Below are positions 20,596 to 31,072 of a stretch of 64,000 nt of DNA, piece after piece. The first letter of the stretch is position 1. Every line of letters starts with the position of its first letter. The translations under genes and the position numbers were made by a program. Under the pieces are notes generated by a model that ran no database searches, had not been told where the DNA came from, and worked only from the letters and a program-made list of their open reading frames with translations. The DNA is from Dactylonectria macrodidyma (Eukaryota; Ascomycota; Sordariomycetes; Hypocreales; Nectriaceae). The stretch spans positions 4,588,001-4,652,000 of the forward strand of contig JAGMUV010000003.1 in the NCBI GenBank assembly GCA_020744425.1, written 5' to 3'.

Positions 20596-23238
20596 ATGGA
20601 GATCAGCAACCTGAGAGTCGAGCACTACCAAGAGCCAATAGGCATCACTGAAGACAAGCCACGTATCTCCTGGTCATTTGAAGGGTTGGGCCGCGAATGG
20701 CGTCAGACAGCATATGAGATTTCCTTTCAGCAAGATCTCCAGGACGAACCTGAGATTTTTGCTGCCACTTCCTCGCAGTCGCTCTTTGTAGAGTGGCCTT
20801 CACGACCATTGAAGTCGCGGGAGATCGTTACCCTGCGCGTTCGAGTGTTGTCTGGAGACTCGGCATGGACGCCGTGGTCGACTTCCATTCAAATCGAAGC
20901 CGGATTGCTGAAGCCGGACGATTGGCACTGCTCTCTGATCCAACCAACAACGAAGCGAGACGAGGCGGCTCCTCTTCGTCCGGTGCGCTTCCGGCGGCTG
21001 TTTCATCTGAAGAAAGCGCCACAAAGAGCTCGACTTTACATTACTGCCCATGGACTATATGAGAGCTTTATCAACGGGGCAAGGGTCGGGGACCATGTGC
21101 TCACTCCCGGCTGGACGTCCTACGACCATGAGCTGTCGTATCAGAGCTTCGACGTCTTGCCACACCTTCAAGCAGGGGAAAATGTGATCAGTGCGGAAGT
21201 CGCCGAGGGCTGGTATTGCGGCAGACTAGGCTTTGCGGGTGGCCAGCGAGATATCTGGGGTTCTTCAGTTGGCCTGTTCGCCCAGCTCATGATCACCTAC
21301 GACAACGGGACTGAGGAGGTAATCGGAACCGATAGCGAGTGGAAATTTGGCCATGGTCCCCTACTCCAAGCCGAAATCTACGATGGAGAGGTTTTCGATG
21401 CTAGGCTTGATCTCCCAGGCTGGAATGAGCCGTCGTTTGCGGAGAAGAACTGGCAGACCGTCGAGCTCGACAAGATGAACCTCTCTATCCTGCGGGCGCC
21501 TGATAGCCCTCCAGTGCGTCGGATGCAGGTCCTGCCTGCGCAGAGAAAGCTTCAAAGCCCGAAAGGAAATGTCATACTCGATTTCGGACAGAACCTTGTT
21601 GGCTGGGTGCGGTGTGAACTTTCCGGTCGAGAAGGACACACGGTTCGGCTCATTCATGCTGAGGTCCTAGAGCACGGCGAGTGCGCGACTGGGCCGCTTC
21701 GTGACGCCAAATGTACGGATACGGTGATTTTGTCTGGTGAGACTTTCGTTTATGAGCCTCGATTTACCTTTCACGGCTTTCGCTATGTTCAAATCGACGG
21801 CTACGCCTTGGACGAAATCAACCTCGAGAACTTCTGCGCTATCGTCATCCACACATCCATGTCTCGAACAGGTTGGTTCGAGTGTTCAGACCCTATGCTG
21901 AATAAACTACACGAAAATGTCGTCTGGTCCATGAAGGGCAACTTCGTCTCCGTCCCTACAGACTGCCCGCAAAGAGATGAGCGCCTCGGATGGACCGGAG
22001 ATTTGCAGGCCTTTATGCCAACGGCAGCTTATCTATATGACACCGGTGGTATACTAAAAACATGGCTTCGTGGACTAGATTACGAACAAAAAGAGGATGG
22101 TGCCGGTGTACCACCGCTCTTCACACCGAATATCTGGAAAGGGCGGCCGAACATACCATCTGCCATCTGGGGAGATGCGATCATCAGCGTACCATGGGAT
22201 CTTTACCAAGCGTCTGGCGATACGGCGCTGCTCCACAATCTCTACGCAAACATGGATGACTGGCTGAAAAGGGGAGTGAAACGAGACGAGAACGGCCTTC
22301 TATGGGATCCCAATCATCCTCAGCTTGGCGACTGGCTTGAACCCACTGCACCTGCTGATGACCCGGGGAACGGCCCGACGGACGAGGTCCTCGTATCTAA
22401 TGCGTTTCTCATCCGCATGACAGATATCATGGCTTGCATCTCACGAATTTTGGGCCACGACCAGCAGAGCGAACTGTACAAGCAGCAAGCAGCCGAGCTA
22501 CGTGTGCAGTTTTCTCAGATGTACATCACTAACAAAGGAAGAGTTGTGTCAGACACCCAGACGGCCCTGGCGCTAGCCATCCATTTCTCCCTCTTCCCAA
22601 GTCCCCGCCAACAAGATGCTGCGGTGGCACGTTTGGTTCATCTTATAAAACGCAACGCGCGCTTCAAGATTGCCACGGGCTTCGCCGGGACGCCCATTCT
22701 CGGGCATGCCCTGAACAAGGTCGGCCAGCATCAACTGTTCTACCGCATGCTCGTGCATAAGAAACCGCCGTCCTGGCTATACCCTGTGACCATGGGTGCG
22801 ACGACCGTCTGGGAACGCTGGGACAGCATGCTTCCCGACGGTACACTAAACTCGTCTAACATGACGAGCTTCAATCATTACGCTCTGGGTGCTGTGGCGA
22901 ATTGGATGCACTCCACCATCGCGGGTATTCAACCCCTGGAGCCTGGCTGGAAGAGAATACGCATCGCTCCCGTACCAGGAGCGACGCTCTCGTCTTGTCG
23001 CGCTCAGTTCCTAAGTCCTTACGGCAATCTGAAAGTTTCCTGGGAGCTGAGAGAAGGTCAGATGTATCTGACAGCCCATATCCCCGGAAACACAGAAGCA
23101 GAGGTTACGCTACCAGGCGCAGAGCCTAGGCGTGTTGGATCTGGGACTCATGTCTTCTCTCATCCTTATTCGCAGCCCGACTGGCCACCCCTGCCTATTT
23201 ACCCTCCATTTGTACCTCATGACGACGACGAGCCTTGA
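20596..23238 (+). CDS. GH78 alpha-L-rhamnosidase, intracellular (880 aa)
   Basis: A single frame with no intron and no signal peptide. The order matches bacterial-type GH78: N-terminal beta domain (ISNLRVEHYQEPIGI), a carbohydrate-binding-like domain (ARLYITAHGLYESFINGARVG; EVAEGWYCGRLGF), the block VILDFGQNLVGWV, and an (alpha/alpha)6 catalytic barrel with DCPQRDERLGWTGD at residues 456-469, which holds the conserved acidic residues of the family. WLYPVTMGATTVWERWDS and SFNHYALGAVANW near residues 730-770 are also typical. GH78 enzymes release terminal L-rhamnose from glycosides. Cytosolic location implies that the substrate is imported first, in line with the two sugar porters in the same block. 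The near-absence of introns is notable beside the intron-rich esterase. Confidence 0.92.
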   Translation: MEISNLRVEHYQEPIGITEDKPRISWSFEGLGREWRQTAYEISFQQDLQDEPEIFAATSSQSLFVEWPSRPLKSREIVTLRVRVLSGDSAWTPWSTSIQIEAGLLKPDDWHCSLIQPTTKRDEAAPLRPVRFRRLFHLKKAPQRARLYITAHGLYESFINGARVGDHVLTPGWTSYDHELSYQSFDVLPHLQAGENVISAEVAEGWYCGRLGFAGGQRDIWGSSVGLFAQLMITYDNGTEEVIGTDSEWKFGHGPLLQAEIYDGEVFDARLDLPGWNEPSFAEKNWQTVELDKMNLSILRAPDSPPVRRMQVLPAQRKLQSPKGNVILDFGQNLVGWVRCELSGREGHTVRLIHAEVLEHGECATGPLRDAKCTDTVILSGETFVYEPRFTFHGFRYVQIDGYALDEINLENFCAIVIHTSMSRTGWFECSDPMLNKLHENVVWSMKGNFVSVPTDCPQRDERLGWTGDLQAFMPTAAYLYDTGGILKTWLRGLDYEQKEDGAGVPPLFTPNIWKGRPNIPSAIWGDAIISVPWDLYQASGDTALLHNLYANMDDWLKRGVKRDENGLLWDPNHPQLGDWLEPTAPADDPGNGPTDEVLVSNAFLIRMTDIMACISRILGHDQQSELYKQQAAELRVQFSQMYITNKGRVVSDTQTALALAIHFSLFPSPRQQDAAVARLVHLIKRNARFKIATGFAGTPILGHALNKVGQHQLFYRMLVHKKPPSWLYPVTMGATTVWERWDSMLPDGTLNSSNMTSFNHYALGAVANWMHSTIAGIQPLEPGWKRIRIAPVPGATLSSCRAQFLSPYGNLKVSWELREGQMYLTAHIPGNTEAEVTLPGAEPRRVGSGTHVFSHPYSQPDWPPLPIYPPFVPHDDDEP

Positions 23239-23938
23239 GAGGAGTGTGTAGCTGGATAGAACCAACTACCGGGCAGGAATCACTAATAGATCGAGAGTGT
23301 TGAATGAGAGGATAAACGCCAAACAGGCCGTTGTTGGGTTCGTACAAATCCGTGCTTGGTGGAGTACACCTAGGAGCTACAATCCACACGCCTTTCATTG
23401 CCGTTGCTCTAATATGAACCTCAACAATGGTGAAATAGTTGATTCAGTTGCTCAAGGATATGAATGGCGAGTAATCTGATTAGTAACCATTGCTTTTGTT
23501 TTTTAACTTCTCAATCGACTCTTTTTTCTCATGTCTCTCCTGAAATCACACCGATGCAACGCGATACTCCAGGGTGTCTCACGCTAGTCATGTTTTTGAT
23601 CGAGGTTTGGCAGAAAGGTACTGGACACGGCAAATGACACTGGCCTTGTTGAATTACATTGGTGCTTCCTCATGTTATTGCATATACAGTTACAACCCAT
23701 AAGGATTTAAAAGGTGGCATGCACTCTAGTATGCCCTAGTTCCCAGGTCGCCCTTGTTCATGCTAGCTTCCCCTAGCGTCCCCGACTCCTTTCCAGTTCC
23801 CCTAGCGCCCCCGAAGCACCTGGGGCAGCCGCAGGCTCCGGAAGTGGAGATACATCATCACCGAAGCGTTATAAGGGTCGATGTCGAGAGCGTTTTGAAG
23901 ACTATTCCATAGATGACAACAAATTTGAAGAGCAAATC
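23239..23938. other. Promoter region of the carboxylesterase
   Basis: 700 bp without a gene. It holds the direct repeats at 23768-23814, described separately. Confidence 0.45.
23768..23814. promoter_or_regulatory. Direct repeats TTCCCCTAGCG-Y-CCCCGA
   Basis: TTCCCCTAGCGTCCCCGA (23768-23785) and TTCCCCTAGCGCCCCCGA (23797-23814) differ at one base and are offset by 29 bp, 125-170 bp before the esterase start. Each contains CCCC and CCCCGA blocks, so the CCCCGA half site of the palindromes at 20367 and 28329 recurs here in direct orientation. Confidence 0.5.
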
Positions 23939-25868
23939 ATGGACAACTTACATTCTTTCGAGTTCGAACACCCTCAGCTGGGCCGACTAGTCGGCAGAAG
24001 ACGAAATGAGCATGTCGTGCAGTTTCGAAGTATCCCATTTGGGCGTGCTCCTGGGCGGTTCCGACAAGCCAAATTAATAGACGAGTTGTCGCCAAAGGAG
24101 AAGACATGTACGGAATATACCTATGCCTGCCCTCAAGAGGAGCAGTCCATGGAGCCGTTTGGCGGACCCCTCCCAGGGGAGGATAAGCGTCGTTACGACG
24201 AGTTCTCGTGCCTGAACCTCACTGTCACAGCACCTGCGGCGCTTCTGGAGCCAGGTTGTACCAAGAAGGTGCCTGTGATGGTTTATGTTCATGGAGGAGG
24301 CCTCGTGGTTGGAGCCCATTATGGCGGCCCTCATGGTAGGCCAACCTCCTGTCTAGCTTCGCGAACCAGCCTTACACTGAAGCAGATATGACACGAATGG
24401 CCACTTTAGCCTGCGAGGATTCCAAACCGGTCATCATCATTAGCATCCAGTGCGCTCATTTCTCCCTCTTCTATGACCCCGCTGATCCAAAGAAGCTATC
24501 GACTGCACTTCCTCGGATTTCTAGCCTGCCAGGTAAGTAACTACACCATACAATGACTGTGGTAGCCTCTGACAGCGCATAGGACCTCATTGACGAAGCA
24601 GTAAGATACAATGAAGACCCTTGCAACTTTGCTCTGTATGATCAACGACTGGCTTTCCTCTGGACTCAAAAGTACATCTCCGGCTTCGGCGGGCATGTTA
24701 ACCAAGTGACTGCCTTTGGAGAAAGCGCTGGTAGTGTTTCGCTTTGTTTTCACTTGAGCTCTAAACTTCCGCTCTTCAACAGAGTGATCCTCCAGTCCGG
24801 CACAGCGTCCGCGATTAGTCCTACTCCATGCTTGAAGAAGGAAGAAGAATATCAAGCGCTCCTTGCGTTCTGTGGTATCGACAAGGACGATCCGCAACGC
24901 CTCGAGAAGTTGAGGGAGGTGCCAACTACCAAGATTGTCGAAGCAGCCACGGCACTCAATAAAGCTGCCTTCTCGCCACTAGCCCATGAGAGCTTCTTCT
25001 CAACCGCCCCAAACTATCTCAATCACGCCCAGATCGTAGCGGATTGCCCATGGGTAGAAGCGGTCATAGCTGGAGACGCTGTCTACGAGGTGAGCGACTC
25101 AGTTCGCCCAATATCCCTCTCTCATCATATCACTTACGGAACTTAGGGGTACCTCTTTGCACACAATCTTAAAGCAGTGCACGTCGAGGACTTCCGTGAA
25201 CACGTCCAAAATATTTTGGGAGTGGAGAAGGCCCAGAAAGTCTCACAATTGTACGGTATATCAGCAGGCATGGACCCAAACTTGTTCTGGACACAGCTGT
25301 GCACCTTCTGCGGCGACGTTATGTTTTCTTGTAAGTTTTCCCTTCGCCTCACTGCTATGATACCATCCCCAGCAAACTGATATGATCGCGACCAGTGCCT
25401 TGTCACAAGCTCTTACAGACAGCCACGCAAAGCAGCAAGCAGATATACCGCTACACCCTTTCATTACGCAACCCTTTTCCCGGCTCCTTCTTGTCCGGCG
25501 TCCTGGGCCATCATTTCATTGAGCTTGTATATCAGTTCATGACGTTGATGGAGCGCTTCCCACTCCAGAAGCAGCGTGACATCAGCATCGGATTTGCGCG
25601 GAAGTGGACGGCTTTCGCCTACGGAGAGGACCCGTGGGCGCCTTATATGTTGGCCGATGAGACTATAGCAGTGGCTGACTCGCGGGAGGGCTGGGTGGTA
25701 CGGACACGGTCGAAGGACATGGAAACTTCTGCTGACGATGAGGGCGGGCAGCGACGCTATACAAAGTGGGAGGCTTTAGACGCAGTGTTTTCCGAATTGG
25801 GAGACGGAGCGGTCGCAGCGGTCGCAGCTTTGAGTTTCCCGACGTTGGTTACACTTGCTAAACACTGA
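23939..25868 (+). CDS. Type-B carboxylesterase (553 aa)
   Basis: Six exons: 23939-24335, 24386-24449, 24496-24532, 24583-25089, 25147-25330 and 25396-25868. The introns are 46-65 bp and the joined frame is open. The alpha/beta-hydrolase core shows the oxyanion motif HGGGLVVGA, HYRLHFLGFLA after splicing, and the nucleophile elbow FGESAGS with Ser214. The start MDNLHSFEFEHPQLGRLVG lacks a signal peptide, unlike most secreted type-B lipases, so it is probably cytosolic. It would cleave carboxylic esters. Between a rhamnosidase and a sugar porter, an attractive role is removing acyl groups from imported glycosides before deglycosylation; this is an inference. The exon 2 donor (GTGCGC) is weak but gives the only conserved reading. 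Confidence 0.85.
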
Positions 25869-26401
25869 GAAGGAGATTTAATACTCAGATAGTGTCAGAA
25901 ATGACACCCTTTCGTTTTATGGTCTGGACGGCCCAGTTGCTCTCCATGCCTGTCGCTTTCTCATTTGAGGATAACAAACGCGGAAATGTATTTTTAATTC
26001 CTTACAGTTGTTACACCCACCATTTAGGATGGTCTCTAATAACTGTGTGTTAGTTATCCAGTCCAGGATTCTACTAATATCAGAGATGAAGATGGGAAAA
26101 AAATAGTAATACATTTCCGTCGAACTGTGCAGAGTTTCTTCTCCTTGTGGTGCTGGCCCGCTGAAGGGTCTGCTCGAAGTTAAGGGCTTTCGAGTCTTTC
26201 ATACAGAGTTACTTGAGACCTGTCTGATTAAACGTCTCCGGGTACTTGGTTTTTACAGGTCAATAAATTGGAGGATACAGAGGATTCGAAACGAATTGAC
26301 TTCATTCTCTCGTGACTAAAATAACTATTACTACGTGCGGTGCGCAAATATTCGGTGCTAGATATTGGTTGTCGACACGACTAGATCCCGGCCAGGACGC
26401 T
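25869..26401. other. Convergent intergenic region, no gene
   Basis: Common 3' flank of the esterase (plus) and the sugar porter (minus). Nothing else recognised. Confidence 0.4.
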
Positions 26402-28016
26402 CTAGATGGAGCTCTTGTATTTGCGGAAATGGCGAGTCTTGACTTTGTTCTCAAACATCTCATCCAGTTGCAAGTAGGTGCGGTTCTTCATCTCCGGCAG
26501 CTCAAAGAACAGCACCAGACAGGCGATGATACATAGGCCAGCGAAGAAGAGACCGGTCTTGCCGCCGAGATTGCCCTCATCCGAGTTGAACATATAAGGA
26601 ACGAATAAGTTGAAGGCACACGAGGCGAGGCCGTTACAGACGAAACCAAGAGAGTTGGCCTTGGCGCGCAGCCTGACAGTCGAGGTCTCGGCCACGATGA
26701 TGGGGATGACGGGGCCGGCGCCGAGGTTGAAGAAGACCATGACCAGGTTGATCATAACGCCCATGTACCACAGGGCGGTTTGGCTCGAGTAGAAGCCGGC
26801 GATACCCACAGAGAGCCAGACCAGCGCGAGAAAGGCCGTGCAGCCCAGGATCGAGCGTCTGCGGCCAACGTAGTTGGTCAGAACCCAGGAAATCATGATA
26901 GCGACCAGGGACAGGCCAGAGGCAATTTCGAGAACCGCGATGGATTTGGTTGGAGAGAGGCCAGCGATGATCATGAAGTAAGTGCCGTTGGCGACAAAGG
27001 TGAGACCGTGGAATTGCTGCACGACGCTGGCGTAGATGATGATGCGCAAGCGGCGCCAGTTATGGCCTCTAAAACATTCAGCCCAGGAGACCTCGTCGGC
27101 ATCCTTCTGCTCCTGTTTCTCGTGCTCCAAAGTAGACTGCAGGGCGACTAGGGCGGCCTCGACGTTGGTGGGACCAACTAGCCGGTTGAAGGATTTTCGG
27201 GCCCCCTCGAGGTTGCCTCGGCGGAGGAGCCAGGCTGGAGACTCGGGGACTGCAAGGGCCGCAACGAAGGCAGCGCCGGCCATGGCCCACTGAGTGGCGA
27301 AGCAGACTCGGTAGGACGTCATCTGGAAGCCGTCGGGGATTTGGCTTCCAGCGACGACGGCGGCAATCAACTGTCCCAGTACGGTCTGGAACTGAAACAG
27401 AGACAGAGACACGGCTCGCAGCTTGGGTGGCATGATCTCCGAGTTATATACCAGACACGTGGTGGCCATCATGCTCAGGCCCATACCGATGACGATCTTG
27501 CCGGCCAGAAAGGCGCCGCGACGGTGTTCCATAGACTCGCTCAGGTCACAGGTAAAGACTACCGCGATGCCGGCTGCTGTGATGGCAGCGCCAGCCATCA
27601 TGGACAGCTTGCGTCCAACACGATCCGCGACCCAGCCATTGAGCATCGAACCGATCATAAAGCCGATTTGCATGGAGGCGTTCCACAGAGACAGCCACAG
27701 GGATGGCAAGATAAGATTTCCGTTGTCGATTTCACCGAATCTCTGGCTGTGTGGTTATGTCAGAAAGTCGGGGTGTCTCAAACGGCAGTAGTGCAACCTA
27801 CAGGAAGGCTGGGAAGGCGGTGACAACACCGATAATGATGATATCGAAGCCAAAGGCCAGGGGTCCCATAGCCATAAGAAAGCTGAAGATGAGAGACTTT
27901 GGATTATCTTTCAATGCTTGCTTGAAAGAGATGGTGGTGGAGTCGTGAGGATTGGCGAAGACTTTCTCGTCTTCCTTCTCCACCATCTCGACGTCAGGCT
28001 TGATGTCCTGCTGCAT
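26402..28016 (-). CDS. MFS sugar/glycoside:H+ symporter (519 aa)
   Basis: Two exons on the minus strand: 28016-27802 and 27746-26402, with a 55-bp intron. The joined product starts MQQDIKPDVEMVEKEDEKV. It resembles the fungal maltose/alpha-glucoside permease group: LIFSFLMAMGPLAFGFDIIIIG in helix 1, LNGWVADRVGRKL after helix 2, PESPAWLLRRG before the central loop and a C-terminal PEMKNRTYLQLDEMFE. Twelve helices are expected. It would import a sugar or small glycoside. Placed among GH78, esterase and regulators, its cargo may be a rhamnoside; the sequence alone does not show this. It is divergent from the zinc-cluster gene at 28527 and shares the promoter carrying the palindrome at 28329. Confidence 0.88.
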
Positions 28017-28328
28017 GGCGATGACAATGATTGAGGTTGTTGTTTGTTGGAAGGATGAGGTGAGATGTCTAGCGACTTGGTGTTGAAAGGAAGGTGAAAG
28101 ATGTCCGTTGGGTAGTGTGAGCTTTCTATAAGAAAGTTGTCCATAGCACACTTGGTCGGTGTCGACTATCTACCCTGTACAAGTGTGCATCTGTAATTAT
28201 GTAGCGAGGTAAGTTAGCATGCGGAGGTGGAGATGGGGGATGTGAGCTCTGAGTGTGGGGGAGAAGGCGGGGCGCCTCGTCCGTGCGCAATATGCAACAA
28301 TCAGGGATATAGCTATAAATGTTACATC

Positions 28329-28345
28329 TCGGGGCTGTTCCCCGA
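28329..28345. promoter_or_regulatory. Palindrome TCGGGG-CTGTT-CCCCGA
   Basis: Perfect 6-bp arms and a 5-bp spacer, 313 bp before the MFS start and 182 bp before the regulator start, next to a TATA-like TATAAAT on its left. It is the second copy of the site at 20367, here placed to act on both divergent genes. Confidence 0.6.
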
Positions 28346-28526
28346 CGCCTTGACCTTGAAGTTGCACCCTCCCTTGTCCCGTATTGCTTCACTTCAACCA
28401 TCATAGGTCCACATCCACATCCACAACCAAGGTCCACAGCTACAGGTCCTGCATTCTACTGTTTCGCTCGTTCTTGCACCGAACCGGCTGTTTCTACCCC
28501 GACCGGCACTTGACACGCCATCTACT

Positions 28527-30751
28527 ATGCTTTATGCCCCAGGTATGGCAGCCAGCAACGCCTCGCGGGGATCCAGAAAGCGCCCTACACCCTCAGATGC
28601 CGACTCGTCGGGTGACTTGGTCCCAAATACCGCGGCTCAGCAACTAGCCGCGGCGAGTGGTCGTCCTCTAGTATCCGCTTCTAGCTCCCGTACAGGCCTC
28701 GCGTGTGAGGCGTGCAGGCTGCGCAAAACCCGCTGCGTTGGGTTCCCGACCTGCACCTGGTGCCAGCAGCGCCGCCATCCTTGCGTACGTGGTCAGAACA
28801 GTCAGACGAGCCCGTGAGTAACACATAGAGCTACACAGAGAGAGAGAAAACTTGTCTAGACAGACTCTCATGGCCTGCATCACCAACTAACATCCCTCGA
28901 TACTTAGCCTAGACGAGTGGGGCAACCATATTCTTGATGCACTTTCTCTAGCAAAGACTGAGATTCTCTCTGCATCAGGTGGGGCATGCAAACCCCATGG
29001 ACAGTCGCCTAATGATGCCCCGGAGGCGCGTAGGGGCATCAGTGCAGACCCGGATCGGCATTCCGGTCTATCGATCCCGCAGTGGACCGCTAGCCCACGT
29101 ACCCGAGGCCAAGATGGATTCCGCGGCATATCAGGAGCAGACACTATCCTGGAGTGGGATGTTTTGAAGGCTCAGCTTTCAAACCTTCCCGGGGAACTCC
29201 TCCATGCTAAGGATGGTTATGAGCCTGACAGATGCATCCAATCCAAGGGCAGCGCCGACACATCTACCCATGGTCTCCAGAGGCTACGACAACGCTTCGA
29301 GCGGAAGTTTCTGACTCGATATCCCATCATCAGCAGACCTCGCCTCGCTCGCTATATCCGAGACGTGGCCGAGAATGGCGGCGACTGGACGGCCGAGGCC
29401 TGTCTCGTCTTCCTGGTCTGCGCTATCGCCTCGCTATGCGACTGCTTAGCTACTGACAGCACCACCCCGACAGCGCAATCTGTTATTCATAGTCCCTTTT
29501 CCGCCTCTACCCCTGGCACGCCCGCGCCCGTCTCACGGCAGTCCGCCTATCAGTACTGGACTATGGCCAAACGGAGACTTGGCTGGGCACTTGACACGCC
29601 TGCTGGCCTCCTCACTGCACAATCTCTATGCCTAGCAGGCTTTTGGCATCTTCAGAACTGCGCACCAACCAAGGCTCGCAACATGTTCCGCCGTGCTGCC
29701 GAGAGTGCGAGCGATCGGGGCCTCGGTTTAAACATTATGGACGAGGAGAAGGGCGTTGCGAGCTTCACACATCTTCTCTGCACTGACCTATTCCAGTAAG
29801 ATGCCACACCCCCCTGCCACACCCATCACGGAAAAGCAATGGCTCTGCTTAAATTGACATAGGCGTCTAGATATCGAGCTGGGATTATCTCCACTTGGCG
29901 GCCTAGGGGTCGCTGATAGTGAGATGCCTCTCGACTACTCGAGAGCTGCGCTCCTTGCCACTGGTCCGCCCAGCGATCATTTTCTAGTCATGGATCCGGT
30001 TCCTGACATGATTGCAAATCTACAACAGATACATGCAATCCGAAAAGATGTCAACAAAATATTGGTTTCTACGCCTTCAATCTCCAACTGGCACGAACTG
30101 TATTCCCTGCTTGGCCAAGTTGCCGAATGTAGATCGCGGCTGCACGACCTGACAGAAGCAAATACGGCGGCTGGAATACTTACGCAACACCTAAAGCCTG
30201 GGCAAACGCCCGCTGCTGCAGTAACCCAAGACATTCGCCAAAGAGAGCTTGCAGCACTCGTTCTGCGTCCGTGCCTGCATCTCTACCTTTCGCCGCGTCT
30301 GCTGCAAAACTTCAAATTCAGCACCAGCCCAGCACTTGACTCGCATAATTACATCCTAAACGAGGTAGCAGCTCTTGCGAGCGAGTGCATCTCGTTGATG
30401 GTCGAGGTTCTACAGTCGCATCTTGACACCTGGCAACACGAGGATTCCTGGACAGACCAGCCATCACCACCTCATCTTGCCGCTCCTAGCGAGCCATCAT
30501 GTCTCCATCTCGAAGCTGAGTTGTCGCATCGTTTCTCGTACGCAGGATGTCTGGTGCTGCTGGCGGTGCATTACGCCGAAGCGAGAGCCCTTCGCGGAGA
30601 GATAGAGTACGCGCATTGTCACACGCTGACACTGCCCGTCGGATGGCGTAACTTAGTGAAGGGTCATGCCACGGTATTCCTGTCGCTCGAGGAAGGGAGC
30701 AGCATTTGGCGGTGCGGACAGGTACTCAGGCACTTTGACATGGGGCTCTAA
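28527..30751 (+). CDS. Zn2Cys6 transcription factor of the rhamnosidase cluster
   Basis: Three exons: 28527-28813, 28908-29795 and 29863-30751 (introns 94 and 67 bp, GT-AG). After a Ser/Ala-rich lead of about 58 residues comes a zinc cluster CX2CX6CX5CX2CX6C (ACEACRLRKTRC...CTWC...PC). The middle region (FERKFLTRYPIISRPRLARYI; AYQYWTMAKRRLGWAL) belongs to the fungal-specific regulator domain. It would bind paired CGG-type half sites as a dimer. The palindrome 182 bp upstream suggests autoregulation and control of the divergent porter, which is an inference. A second ATG at 28545 is possible (MAASNASRG). Codon use is GC-rich, like the neighbouring genes. Confidence 0.82.
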
Positions 30752-31072
30752 CACATTGGATATCTTATAAGGGACTTGGATTATTCGTTTATTTTTCTCA
30801 AATAGTCTCAAGGAATTTAATTGTTAATGGATTAGTGCAGTCGCCAATTCCATCACAGTGAACAAATTATCCAAAATTGGGTTATTGGGAACTCCGCTAA
30901 GGTTGCGCTAATTTGCGCCCGCTCTGGGGCCATGTGATCTCTGGGACATGGTTCATAATCTGCCAAATTACAATCGTCCTGGTCCTCTGACATCAACTCA
31001 AACCGCACTCGTCTAGCCACCCCTGCCTTCTTCCGTTTTATTGTCACGGCTTCTACGGCCGACATTTGGCTC
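30752..31072. other. Short gap between two regulator genes
   Basis: About 320 bp. I looked for a zinc-cluster exon belonging to the downstream regulator and found none in any frame. Confidence 0.45.

Noticed and set aside
26610..27823. Plus-strand open frames of 60-160 codons opposite the MFS gene
   Set aside because: Antisense shadows with low-complexity composition; the minus frame is the conserved one.
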